NCBI RefSeq assembly: GCF_001294465.1 | Contig: NZ_LGAA01000003.1 | Coordinates: 1 to 64,000 of the forward strand | DNA from: Moellerella wisconsensis ATCC 35017 | GTDB lineage: Bacteria; Pseudomonadota; Gammaproteobacteria; Enterobacterales; Enterobacteriaceae | Length of the DNA: 64,000 nt | Direction of reading: 5' to 3' | In this document: positions 46,565-55,325 of the stretch, piece by piece | Layout: every line of letters begins with the position of its first letter | Position numbering within the stretch: position 1 is the first letter of the stretch | The notes under the pieces: generated by a model | Databases searched by the model: none | Seen by the model: the letters and a program-made list of their open reading frames with translations, nothing else | Told to the model about the DNA's origin: nothing | Program-made: the position numbers and the translations under genes

Positions 46565-48337
46565 TTGTCTAGCTTAAAACGACTACCATTGACATTCATG
46601 CTACTGCTAAGCCTATTGTTCATCACGGCTCCAGCATCGGCCTTTCCTGGACAATCTACTAGCCCTCAATTTCTCCCTGCAGAGCAAGCCTTTGCATTTG
46701 ATTTTCAACAAAAAGACCATCAACTTGTACTTTCGTGGAAAATTCAACCCGGCTATTATTTGTACCAAAAACAATTTAAAATAACTGCAGAACACGCTGA
46801 TATTGCGCCTATTTCATGGCCTGACGGTACCGCCCATTATGATGAATATTTTGGCGCTACCTCGGTATATTTCGACTCGTTAAATGTGCCTGTCACACTG
46901 TTGTCAGCACCGCATAACTCGCTGATCCAGGTCACTTATCAAGGCTGCGCAGAAGCTGGCTATTGTTATCCTCCAGAAACTAAAGTAGTGCCTCTTGAGG
47001 CAGTTAGCGCCAAACTACATGAGGAAATCATCACGCCGAATATATCGCCAGCTCTTGACCCCTTAGCGATTACTCTGCCTGCCAGTGACGATGACGATAT
47101 TGATCAACCCTTTTCACCGCTATGGGCGCTATTGTTCGGTATTGGTGTGGCTTTTACTCCCTGTGTACTGCCGATGTATCCGCTGATCTCCAGCTTAATC
47201 TTAGGACAAAATCGCCCTAAACAGCTCAAACGTATTTTCTGGTTAGCCTTTTGTTATATCCAAGGCATGGCGATCACTTATACGCTATTAGGCATCATAG
47301 TGGCTGCAGCGGGAATGCAATTTCAAGCCGCATTACAGCATCCAATCGTGCTAATCTCGCTGTCCGGGCTATTTATCTTACTGGCTCTGTCGATGTTCGG
47401 TTTGTTTAACTTACAGTTGCCCTCCTCGTTACAAACACGATTAACCCACTGGAGTAATCAACAAACCCACGGCTCAGGTAGCGGTGTATTCATCATGGGC
47501 GCACTTGCCGGATTAATTTGTTCGCCATGTACCACAGCTCCGCTAAGCGCTATCCTGTTATATATTGCTCAGAGCAACAATATCGTGACCGGTGGACTGA
47601 CATTATATTTATACGCATTAGGCATGGGATTACCTTTAATTGCCGTTGCATTATTTGGTCATAAATTACTGCCACGCAGTGGCCCGTGGATGCAATATGT
47701 TAAAGAAGCTTTTGGTTTTTTAATCCTAATATTACCGGTATTTTTATTAGAACGAATTTTCGGTGATCTGTGGGGGGAGCGACTCAGTAGCCTGCTAGCA
47801 ATGGCCTTTTTTGCTTGGGCATTGGCTTTATCATTACGTCGGCAATCTGGTTGGGCTCGTTGTGGACAAGTTATGTTTGCCATTCTTATGGTGCTGGCTG
47901 CTGCGCCGTTACAGCGGATGATTTGGGATGATAGTCAGCAACAAAACCAAGATTATCTACAAAATCTGCATTTTAAGCAGGTCAATACATGGCAAGAAAT
48001 TCGCACCACCGTCAAGAGCAACAAAGATCAGCTAATCATGTTAGATTTATACGCCGAATGGTGTATTGCCTGTAAAGAGTTCGAAAAATACACCTTTTCT
48101 GATCCGTCATTACACTCGGCTCTTAGCGATATGTTGTTATTACAAGCTAACGTGACAGATAATGATTTAGAGCAGCAAGCATTACTGCAAAAACTGAATG
48201 TATACGGCTTACCGACGATCCTGTTTTATTATCGAGGAACCGAAGTACCAAATTCACGGGTCTATGGTTTTATGGATGCGAAAAAATTTAATCAGCATCT
48301 GGAATTAATTCATCAAAAAATAAGGGCAGAAGAATGA
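46565..48337 (+). CDS. dsbD: Thiol:disulfide interchange protein DsbD
   Basis: DsbD carries reducing power from cytoplasmic thioredoxin to the periplasm for DsbC, DsbG and CcmG. I chose the TTG at 46565 (590 residues) because AGGGGA lies just upstream and it opens with a clean signal peptide (MSSLKRLPLTFMLLLSLLFITAPASA); another TTG 11 codons earlier is possible. The N-terminal alpha domain has the Cys pair in GCAEAGYCYPPETK; the membrane domain has FTPCVLPMYPLIS and SPCTTAPLSAILLYIAQS; the C-terminal thioredoxin domain has YAEWCIACKEFEKYTFSDP. cutA, between dcuA and dsbD in E. coli, is absent. yjdC overlaps by 4 bases. Confidence 0.95.
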   Translation: MSSLKRLPLTFMLLLSLLFITAPASAFPGQSTSPQFLPAEQAFAFDFQQKDHQLVLSWKIQPGYYLYQKQFKITAEHADIAPISWPDGTAHYDEYFGATSVYFDSLNVPVTLLSAPHNSLIQVTYQGCAEAGYCYPPETKVVPLEAVSAKLHEEIITPNISPALDPLAITLPASDDDDIDQPFSPLWALLFGIGVAFTPCVLPMYPLISSLILGQNRPKQLKRIFWLAFCYIQGMAITYTLLGIIVAAAGMQFQAALQHPIVLISLSGLFILLALSMFGLFNLQLPSSLQTRLTHWSNQQTHGSGSGVFIMGALAGLICSPCTTAPLSAILLYIAQSNNIVTGGLTLYLYALGMGLPLIAVALFGHKLLPRSGPWMQYVKEAFGFLILILPVFLLERIFGDLWGERLSSLLAMAFFAWALALSLRRQSGWARCGQVMFAILMVLAAAPLQRMIWDDSQQQNQDYLQNLHFKQVNTWQEIRTTVKSNKDQLIMLDLYAEWCIACKEFEKYTFSDPSLHSALSDMLLLQANVTDNDLEQQALLQKLNVYGLPTILFYYRGTEVPNSRVYGFMDAKKFNQHLELIHQKIRAEE

Positions 48338-48912
48338 CAGTGCAGCGAGAAACTATCCTTAGCCATGCTTTGAACCAGTTAGAGCAACTTGGCTTATCTG
48401 CATCGACAGAGAGCCTTTTGCGTGAAATAGCACCAGAGATGGAAACTATCCGTAAATTTTGGCCAGATGATGAAGCCCTAATTTATGATTGCTTGCGCTA
48501 TCATAGCCAACAAATTGAAATTTGGCAGCGACAGGTACTATTAGATGACAGCCTAAACCCACAACAAAAATTATTAGCGCGTTACCAGCAGCTGTACAAA
48601 CGTGTCACTGAAAACCGTTTTCCGGGCTGTTTATTTATCTCCGCCTGCAATCACTACCCTTCTGCTCAGCACCCTATTCATCAATTGAGCAGCTTACAAA
48701 AACACAACTCGTTCCAATTCACTAAATCATTATTAGATGAATTAGATATTGAAGACAGCCAACTCGTGGCTAAACAGCTAGAGCTTGTCTTGGAAGGATG
48801 CTTAAGCAAACTTTTAGTTCAACGCAACATTGAGGATGTGGAAACCGCCTTACAATTAGCCGAAGATATTCTGACTATCGCCCTATGCCGCAATCAAGGC
48901 GCATTAAGCTAG
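48334..48912 (+). CDS. yjdC: TetR family transcriptional regulator YjdC
   Basis: The 192-residue protein matches E. coli YjdC (191) along its length: an N-terminal TetR helix-turn-helix with IRKFWPDDEALIYDCLRYHSQQIEIWQRQ, then ligand domain motifs RFPGCLFISACNHYPSAQHPIHQL and KQLELVLEGCLSKLLV. It overlaps the dsbD stop (ATGA), so the two are co-translated. The DNA target and ligand are unknown; a link with disulfide or copper stress is only suggested by position. Confidence 0.9.
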   Translation: MTVQRETILSHALNQLEQLGLSASTESLLREIAPEMETIRKFWPDDEALIYDCLRYHSQQIEIWQRQVLLDDSLNPQQKLLARYQQLYKRVTENRFPGCLFISACNHYPSAQHPIHQLSSLQKHNSFQFTKSLLDELDIEDSQLVAKQLELVLEGCLSKLLVQRNIEDVETALQLAEDILTIALCRNQGALS

Positions 48913-48998
48913 AAAACAAATAACGTGCAATTATTAAACAGAATCTGAATAAAAACAAACCAATTAGATAGAAAAGTAAGGTTTTTTGCAAAAACACG

Positions 48999-49027
48999 TT
49001 GACGGCACCCTCTGAATACGGTTTAAT
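48999..49027 (+). promoter_or_regulatory. tRNA-Phe promoter
   Basis: A -35 TTGACG (48999-49004) and -10 TTTAAT (49022-49027) are spaced exactly 17 bases, followed by a GC-rich discriminator GCGCCCC just before the tRNA. This is the typical stringent-control promoter of stable RNAs. Confidence 0.88.
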
Positions 49028-49037
49028 GCGCCCCGTT

Positions 49038-49113
49038 GCCCGGATAGCTCAGTCGGTAGAGCAGGGGATTGAAAATCCCCGTGTCCTTGGTTCGATTCCG
49101 AGTCCGGGCACCA
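49038..49113 (+). tRNA. tRNA-Phe (anticodon GAA)
   Basis: A 76-base cloverleaf starting GCCCGGA and ending in TCCGGGC-A-CCA with encoded CCA. The D-arm AGCTCAGTCGGTAGAGCA, anticodon stem-loop GGGGATTGAAAATCCCC with GAA at 49071-49073, and T-arm with TTCGATTCC are all complete. It lies right after yjdC, as pheU does in E. coli. Confidence 0.98.
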
Positions 49114-49122
49114 CAAATTTTG

Positions 49123-49150
49123 AAGCCTCGCAGAAATGCGAGGCTTTTTG
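49123..49150 (+). terminator. Rho-independent terminator after tRNA-Phe
   Basis: A 9-bp stem (AGCCTCGCA at 49124-49132 with TGCGAGGCT at 49137-49145) closes a GAAA tetraloop and is followed by five Ts. Confidence 0.95.
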
Positions 49151-49601
49151 CGTTAAAACTGCAAAAAAAACGATACCAGCTAGAATTTACCCTCTTTGGA
49201 TCCAATTAGCTTTAACCTATTTTATTGGATTCTTTAACCTGTTAGATGAACAGACTCTCCCTCTAAGCCAATAAAACCAATTCGACGCCTAAAGTCACCC
49301 ATATATTAATATTTAGCGATCATCAGTAAACATGATTTATAAATACCCCATTGATACATCGGCTCTAAACAGTTCATCTCATGATAGCTACCCTCTGTTC
49401 AATCCCGCTTAATTCATCTACGCCAATAATGCAATCGGGCTGGATTGTCGGTTACATGAAGATCCCGTCATATAACAGTACAGAGGGCATAGGTATCAAA
49501 TAAGACACAATTATTTACTTATAATCGATCCCACTAACTTTCGGAATCTATATCGGGATTTAAGCCCAATGTGTCTCTTCCTAATTCATCTAAATTTTTT
49601 A
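49151..49601. other. Intergenic region downstream of tRNA-Phe
   Basis: 450 bases with no gene I can support. An inverted ATTTTATTGG/CCAATAAAA pair (about 49218 and 49267) spans some 50 bases. I looked for a second copy of the tRNA 3' end, which would mark an integration site, and saw none nearby. Composition shifts to AT-rich from here. Confidence 0.45.
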
Positions 49602-50105
49602 TCATTCTTTAATGTCTTGAATATATTGCCCTTCTGTTGTCAGACCATCATCAATAGCATTGGTGTACACACCATCGTTAATAGATAATATGCTGTTATT
49701 CATGTCGGTGAGTGAATGACACCGTAAGTCCCATACCTTTTGTACTTGTTCTTGAGTAAAAATTCGCTGACCAAATGCAATAACAGGCATAGACAACGTA
49801 ACAACATCGTCAGCACTAATGTAAGCCTTCACGATGAATGGTTTAAATTCATCTGGCAGATTTTCATTAAACCGGAAAACCTCCCCACACACATACACAA
49901 TTTTGCCGTTATCACGCGTATATCCAGCAAAATAACTGGACATATTTCGATAACTAGTCGCTTCGGGGTATTCCATAATATCTTTTACACTTTGCTCCAC
50001 AAGATGGTGAAGAGGGTAACGGGGATGCTGATTCATCACTCCCCCCAATAAAAAAGCGCTTCCCAAGGCTAATATGATAATTACTCCATATCCCCAAAGT
50101 TTCAT
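49602..50105 (-). CDS. Hypothetical membrane-anchored or secreted protein
   Basis: I chose the ATG at 50105 (167 residues) with GAGG six bases upstream; in-frame ATGs two and six residue positions further out are alternatives. An N-terminal hydrophobic segment (KLWGYGVIIILALGSAFLLGG) is a signal anchor or signal peptide. The middle (EYPEATSYRNMSSYFAGYTRDNGKIVYVCGEVFRFNENLPDEFKPFIVKA) resembles a pattern seen in many small secreted hypothetical proteins: a Pro/Arg-Asn motif then VCGEV and a Phe-x-x-Phe strand. A second Cys lies about 55 residues later (DLRCHSL) and could pair with it. No named family is recognised and no neighbour explains it. Confidence 0.6.
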   Translation of the reverse strand: MKLWGYGVIIILALGSAFLLGGVMNQHPRYPLHHLVEQSVKDIMEYPEATSYRNMSSYFAGYTRDNGKIVYVCGEVFRFNENLPDEFKPFIVKAYISADDVVTLSMPVIAFGQRIFTQEQVQKVWDLRCHSLTDMNNSILSINDGVYTNAIDDGLTTEGQYIQDIKE

Positions 50106-50143
50106 CTTAAACCTCATAAGCAATTGAAGTTGTTTCTAAAATC

Positions 50144-50260
50144 TTAACCATTGTTGTAATATTGACTCAGCTCTTTATCGTCCATCGTAGCAAAGGAGAC
50201 TTCAGCTTCGGATTCGCGAGACATGTAAGTACGGATGTCCCAAAGAATGACTTCAATCGA
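50144..50260 (-). pseudogene. Short open frame, probable C-terminal remnant of a lost gene
   Basis: From just after a TGA at 50261-50263 to a TAA at 50144, the minus strand reads SIEVILWDIRTY followed by MSRESEAEVSFATMDDKELS and QYYNNG. The composition looks like a real protein end rather than AT-rich noise, and third-position use agrees. An ATG inside it (50224) could give a 26-residue peptide, but no ribosome site is clear. It lies 38 bases upstream of the hypothetical gene on the same strand. I do not recognise the family. It may be a decayed gene or a real microprotein. Confidence 0.35.
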
Positions 50261-50854
50261 TCAGCATCAGATGATAACTCTCAAAATAACTAAAAATTAT
50301 GTTGAATAGCGATAAAGTCGATTAGAAATGAAGTTAATCCTAATAATTAATGTCATGCACATTTACTATAGTGAGTAGACCTGTCATCACTCTTATTGCG
50401 CATTAACTTTAAGCAATAATTTTGCCTCTAAATAATATCAGATAGTAAACACCAGCGAAAAAATAATATGAATTATTATTTATAAATCAATGGTATACTC
50501 GTAAATTGCGTATTATTTTACTGCTAAGTCAATCTCAAGGTAGTCACGTAACCAAAAGTAATTACGTAAAAACAAATATAGAAAAATTGAACTCATCTCA
50601 TCCATTAGAAAACGCGTGTGAAGGGAAAATATATCGGGCGCACATTTAGCGAAGATAGTAACTATTTCTGGCATGATTTAACTAATTTGACTGACTGAAT
50701 AGAGCCGATACGATTATCGTTCCTGCTCTCAAATTATTCCTAAATACATAAAAATAACTATACAGATAACCGCTCTTCGAGAGAATGCTTACACATTTTA
50801 TGCATTATTTTTGTTACATTACCTGCACGTTAATAAAATGAAGGGATAAATAAC
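50261..50854. other. Intergenic region before the C-N hydrolase gene
   Basis: About 590 AT-rich bases with no supported gene. A -10-like TTACAT and an AAGGGATAA ribosome site precede the gene at 50855. Frames are broken by frequent stops on both strands. Confidence 0.45.
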
Positions 50855-51871
50855 ATGTGCACCAGCTTATCAATCAAAGACAGTGAGCATAACGTTTACC
50901 AAGGACGAACATTAGAATTAACCGAAAACTTACCTTCTTGGATAACCTATTATCCAATAAATACTTTTTTTCAGAAAACCGCGCCTGACGGTCAAAAGGG
51001 GCTAAGCTATAGCTCTAAATTTGATATTCTCGCTGTCACCACTGAGGTTTATTTTGATGGCAATAATCATAATATATTTCAAGGCCTCAATAGCGCAGGG
51101 TTAACGTTTAGCACGAATATGATCACCGAGGCGACACTAACGCCACTTGAGCCAAATACCTATGCCAAATCACTACCAGTTACGGCTATCGGAGAATGGG
51201 CGCTGTCCTGTTTCGCCAATGTAGATGACGTGAAACAAGCGATAGAAAATGGTTTTTTTTGGGCGCCAATCTTAGTTAATTTTAGAAATTTAGCGTCGCC
51301 TTTCCATTATATTTTTTATGATAAGCAAGGTGGCTGCATTGCCGTTGAAGCAGTTAATGGAAAATTACAGGTATTTGATAATCCTACCCATGTTATGACT
51401 AATGGGCCTGATTTTGAATGGCATTTAAAAAACTTAAATAATTATAGCCACTTATCTAATATTGATAAATCAACCAGTCTGTTGGGAAATATTCAGGTAA
51501 CTCAGCCAGATAGTGGGATTGCGACGGTAAATCTTCCTTCTTCAGATACCTCAGTAGGACGTTTTGTGCGGGCGGTTTTTTATAGTACTTATGCGCCACA
51601 AGTGGATAGCTCAGTCGAGGCCATAAACACGCTTGCTCATATAATGAATAATTTCGATCGAACTAAAAATATTACTGTAGATAATATCGGCGAAGGTGAA
51701 GGAAAAGGCGATGTCTTGCTGTCTGAATATACCGTGTGGACTAGTTTATCCGATTTATCGAAAGGCATCATTTATATGAGAGGATATGGTGAAATGAACT
51801 ATAGCCAATATTCGATCGATCAATTTAAATCCGCGGGTAAGCCTGTTTTCCAGCCACTGGATATTTATTAA
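50855..51871 (+). CDS. Linear amide C-N hydrolase of the choloylglycine hydrolase/penicillin V acylase family
   Basis: The 338-residue protein starts MCTSLSIKD; removal of Met exposes Cys2, the N-terminal nucleophile of this Ntn-hydrolase family. Arg18 (YQGRTLELTE), the Asn in VMTNGPDFEWHLKNL and the Arg in VGRFVRAVFYSTY occupy places of the other conserved active-site residues; position 21 is Glu where bile salt hydrolases have Asp. No signal peptide is present, so it is cytoplasmic. The substrate could be bile salts, penicillin V, N-acyl homoserine lactones or another amide; sequence alone does not decide. An AAGGGAT site precedes the start. Convergent with mdtP and not in an operon. Confidence 0.88.
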   Translation: MCTSLSIKDSEHNVYQGRTLELTENLPSWITYYPINTFFQKTAPDGQKGLSYSSKFDILAVTTEVYFDGNNHNIFQGLNSAGLTFSTNMITEATLTPLEPNTYAKSLPVTAIGEWALSCFANVDDVKQAIENGFFWAPILVNFRNLASPFHYIFYDKQGGCIAVEAVNGKLQVFDNPTHVMTNGPDFEWHLKNLNNYSHLSNIDKSTSLLGNIQVTQPDSGIATVNLPSSDTSVGRFVRAVFYSTYAPQVDSSVEAINTLAHIMNNFDRTKNITVDNIGEGEGKGDVLLSEYTVWTSLSDLSKGIIYMRGYGEMNYSQYSIDQFKSAGKPVFQPLDIY

Positions 51872-51886
51872 TATGGTGACTAATAA

Positions 51887-51913
51887 TAGAAGATAGCTAA
51901 GTTGTATCTTCTA
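51887..51913. terminator. Inverted repeat between convergent C-N hydrolase and mdtP
   Basis: A 9-bp stem (TAGAAGATA at 51887-51895 with TATCTTCTA at 51905-51913) and 9-base loop lie between the two convergent stops. T runs are weak, so the call is tentative. Confidence 0.5.
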
Positions 51914-51942
51914 CCATTAAAATTTTATATATAAATGCGCGG

Positions 51943-53439
51943 CTATTTAATCTTAGCCGCCTCATAACTCGGTAACGCCTTTTCCATCTCTCCTAATGCA
52001 AAAGCTAAATCAACTGCAGCAATGATGGAACTGGTATAAGCATCAATATAAGTCAATTCAGCCGTAAACAAGGCTATTTCCGCCGCATTAATTTCCGTCA
52101 CAGTACCTAAACCATTTTTGTAAAAATCCATACTGGCGGTATAACTTAATTGGGTTGTTTCAACTAAATTTTTCGCGGCTTTATGGGCTTCAAGGGCTGA
52201 TTTTAATCCATTTTCAGTTAAACTCATTTCTCGAATTGCTAATTCTTGGCTTTTGCGTAAATTCTCTTGAGCAATCAGAATATCAGATTGCGCATTCCTC
52301 ATTCGAGCTTGCCGGATCCCCCCTTCATAAAGAGGAATACTCACGCCAAGTAAAATGTTTGAAGACGAGGTACTTTGGTTAATACCAGGTAATCCCTGTA
52401 CATCTAAGCTACTATTTCCTCCAGCAACAGCACCGGCTAAATAGACCTTAGGGTAATAATCTGACTCAACCGATTGGGTGGTTTTCATCGCCGCTTGCAT
52501 CAGCTCGTAATTAGCTAATACATCAGGACGTTGAGCTAGAGCCTTTCTTATTCTATCGTGAGTTAAAGGCGCAATATCATCAGGAAGCACACTTTTATCA
52601 CTATATTGAACATTGATTAATTGAAGTGGCGACAAACCAACTGATGATAATAATAGCTGATATTGATCTTTCTCTTTCCCGCTGGCGACTACACTTTGCA
52701 GCTCTAATTGAGCCACCTGTTGCTTAGCTAAAGCAACATCAAGCACTGTCGCTAGCCCTCTCGCCCTCTTCTGCTCTACCGCATACAGAACATTTTTACT
52801 GCGTACTAATGCTTCATACGCTATTTGTTTTTTTTTCTGTGCTGCACCGTAAGTATAATATGCGATCGTAACGTCATGGATCACTTTCTGATGCAGTAGA
52901 TTAAAATTCAGATCCGAGGCGAAAGAAGCATGCTTTGCTGCATTAGCCAGAGACGCCCGTTTACCAAAATCAAATAATAACCATTGAAATGTCACCGCAG
53001 GGATAAAAACATGATTAGAGACATCGATTTTATCCACTAAATCATTATGTGGCAGCTTTAATGTGCCTCGTTGGTAACCACTTAATGCCGTTGCCGTAAT
53101 CACAGGCAAATAAGTACTCTCAACCATACCAACATCCGTCGCGGCCTTTTTGGCTAGCTCCCAAGCAATGCGTGTTTCCGGATTATTTTTTTGTGCCACA
53201 TCAATCAGATCAGCCAAATTATACTGCGCTTTGAGAGGTTCACTGTGTTCGGTATATAAATTTTCGGCCGTAGAAGAAATATATTTTTCGCTTGAATATG
53301 GCAGAGTTTGCTGGACGTTTTGCATCAAGGGACGGCTTGTATCAACACAACCGACAAGCAATAGGCTCAATAAAGAGATGAGTAAATAGTTTTTTCTTTC
53401 ATGAAGTATTACATGCGGTATTAATGGTGCCATCATCAT
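51943..53439 (-). CDS. mdtP: MdtP-like outer-membrane efflux lipoprotein
   Basis: The outer-membrane channel of a tripartite efflux pump. The 498-residue protein (E. coli MdtP 488) has a lipoprotein signal ending LLSLLLVGC, then two TolC-family OEP repeats with long amphipathic helices; QWLLFDFGKRASLANAAKH and LLGVSIPLYEGGIRQARMRNAQSDI are the repeated family motifs. The ATG overlaps the mdtO stop by 4 bases. Last gene of ytcA-mdtN-mdtO-mdtP. Confidence 0.87.
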   Translation of the reverse strand: MMMAPLIPHVILHERKNYLLISLLSLLLVGCVDTSRPLMQNVQQTLPYSSEKYISSTAENLYTEHSEPLKAQYNLADLIDVAQKNNPETRIAWELAKKAATDVGMVESTYLPVITATALSGYQRGTLKLPHNDLVDKIDVSNHVFIPAVTFQWLLFDFGKRASLANAAKHASFASDLNFNLLHQKVIHDVTIAYYTYGAAQKKKQIAYEALVRSKNVLYAVEQKRARGLATVLDVALAKQQVAQLELQSVVASGKEKDQYQLLLSSVGLSPLQLINVQYSDKSVLPDDIAPLTHDRIRKALAQRPDVLANYELMQAAMKTTQSVESDYYPKVYLAGAVAGGNSSLDVQGLPGINQSTSSSNILLGVSIPLYEGGIRQARMRNAQSDILIAQENLRKSQELAIREMSLTENGLKSALEAHKAAKNLVETTQLSYTASMDFYKNGLGTVTEINAAEIALFTAELTYIDAYTSSIIAAVDLAFALGEMEKALPSYEAAKIK

Positions 53440-55325
53440 GATTTCTCACTAATTAGTTCTTGTATGACGGGCTCTTTTTCTTGAGCTGATAATGTCGTCG
53501 GTACCGAGTCTAATACATCACGTTTAAAATCACTGATGGATATAGAATCGGCATTAATATCTAAAGTATCTTTATGGTTAAAAGAGCTAAAATTAACCGA
53601 GTAATTTTGATAACTGTCTACCGAGATTTGATCTAAAAGCTGCTTAAAGAAACGTATTAATGCACCATTTTTATCTTTAAACTGTGTTTCAAATATTAAT
53701 AAATTAATATCATCTTTTGATTTAATAATGCCTTCATTTATTGCTGCAACTAAACTGAGCGCCTGTACATTATTATCGTAAGATTTTAATTTAAGTGCAG
53801 TATAGCTAGCTAAAAGACTTTTTATTTGCTTATTAACCGCGGTCATTATGGAAACTGGCCAGACTTTAGTGAACATAATATACATCACGATATTACCTAA
53901 TAAGATCCCGAGGATCCTATCAGAGGCGACATCCAGATCAAAACTAGGTTTAAAGCCATGCAAAACAGTTAATAAGAATGCTAATCCCACTTGAACCCCG
54001 GCATACGATATACGCTCATTACCTGCAGCTACCCAAGCAGCAGGTAAAATACAAAAGAAAATTAATACCATTAAACTAAACACATCAGATAAGTGCGGAA
54101 TAATATAAATTAGCGAAATAATGCCAATAAAAGCACCAATTAAACAACCTATAATCCGCAGTGTCAGTTTATGAACTGTTTCCCCCACCGAGGTTAATGC
54201 CACCACATAACAAGTGATCATCGCCGTATGAATACCTTGCCATGCAAAATAATCATAAAAAACATAACATATCAGTGCCGCACAAGTAGTTTTTATAGCG
54301 AAATATTTATGATTCGGATTAGTAAATGCATCTTCAACAAAAAATGGCATTTTAATTTTAGGATCGCTAATCACTTTAGGCTTAAATAAGATGGAGTGAA
54401 AATCAGTTAGCAACGACTGATATTTAGGCGAATTTATTGATTCATTTTTAAGTACATCGAGCCTATTTTGTTGATCTTCAGATAAGCATTGATTTTCAGA
54501 TAAGCATTGCGCAATAAATTGGCATTTTTCTGAGAGTGCCACACGAATAGCTGTTGGCGTATTATCAGGGAGACTCAAAGACATAATTAATATTTCATAA
54601 GAATTATCAATCATGCTATCTAACCACTGAATATCCTTTTTTCCTTTGAGAAAAAAAAGTTTAATCAACATTAAATAACGTTTGCATTCAGCTTGGGTAC
54701 TTAAGGCCTGCGTAACTTTGATCGCCGAAGGCTCGCGCGCTAAAAAAAATTGCTGAGCACTAATAAAACGCTCAGACAGTTTATTAATTAATAACTTTCG
54801 TGGGCTAATACCAAAAAAGTAATTAAAAATAATGACCAATAGCATCGGTGATACCGCCATCAATAACGCATATAAAAGTCCGCGAGTCGCAGCATCGCTA
54901 AAAGGAATATCATCAATTAGTGTCATTAGAAACGCGATAACTAGTGCAATTAAATTTCCAATATCACCGAGGCTACTGGCAGAAGATAAATACATAAATA
55001 AGCCAGAAAATAGCGCCATAAAGAAAAAGCGTAACATTACATCTTGAAGGGTGAGATTAAATAAGATAAAGATTACACATACTGCAATACTGCATAAGAC
55101 CATAACACCGATGCACAATAGAATATTTTCAACGGCATCAGCTTTAACCAAGTAAATAATTAAATAACAGCTAATCGCTGATTCAGGAATTTCATAAAGC
55201 ATGGCAATACCTGCCATTAACGCACACAACAAAGCAATACGCCATGTGGTGGCAAAACGAAATTTGAATGGCAATAAATCTTGCTTTATTTGTTGAAAAA
55301 CCAGTGAAGTTTTAGCAATCATCAT
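53436..55325 (-). CDS. mdtO: MdtO-like inner-membrane efflux protein (FUSC family)
   Basis: The inner-membrane component of the pump, of the fusaric acid resistance (FUSC/AaeB) type rather than RND or MFS. Its 629 residues (E. coli MdtO 683) hold two blocks of five to six transmembrane helices (about 28-180 and 345-495), each followed by a soluble region. The second block has the FUSC-like stretch FAIKTTCAALICYVFYDYFAWQGIHTAMITCYVVALTSVGETVHKLTLRIIGCLIGA. It overlaps mdtN by 14 bases. Substrate is not determined by sequence; E. coli MdtNOP has been linked to resistance to sulfa drugs and dyes. Confidence 0.87.
   Translation of the reverse strand: MMIAKTSLVFQQIKQDLLPFKFRFATTWRIALLCALMAGIAMLYEIPESAISCYLIIYLVKADAVENILLCIGVMVLCSIAVCVIFILFNLTLQDVMLRFFFMALFSGLFMYLSSASSLGDIGNLIALVIAFLMTLIDDIPFSDAATRGLLYALLMAVSPMLLVIIFNYFFGISPRKLLINKLSERFISAQQFFLAREPSAIKVTQALSTQAECKRYLMLIKLFFLKGKKDIQWLDSMIDNSYEILIMSLSLPDNTPTAIRVALSEKCQFIAQCLSENQCLSEDQQNRLDVLKNESINSPKYQSLLTDFHSILFKPKVISDPKIKMPFFVEDAFTNPNHKYFAIKTTCAALICYVFYDYFAWQGIHTAMITCYVVALTSVGETVHKLTLRIIGCLIGAFIGIISLIYIIPHLSDVFSLMVLIFFCILPAAWVAAGNERISYAGVQVGLAFLLTVLHGFKPSFDLDVASDRILGILLGNIVMYIMFTKVWPVSIMTAVNKQIKSLLASYTALKLKSYDNNVQALSLVAAINEGIIKSKDDINLLIFETQFKDKNGALIRFFKQLLDQISVDSYQNYSVNFSSFNHKDTLDINADSISISDFKRDVLDSVPTTLSAQEKEPVIQELISEKS

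Noticed and set aside
48999..49274. 91-codon frame across tRNA-Phe
   Set aside because: It reads through the tRNA promoter, tRNA and terminator; this is a common artefact and has no ribosome site.
49038..49601. att-type duplication of the tRNA-Phe 3' end
   Set aside because: I scanned downstream for a second copy of TTCGATTCC...CCGGGCACCA and saw none in the window; a distant copy beyond 64 kb cannot be excluded.
50855..51871. Naming the C-N hydrolase a bile salt hydrolase
   Set aside because: The family includes penicillin V acylases and acyl-homoserine lactone acylases; Glu at position 21 and lack of context do not allow a substrate call.
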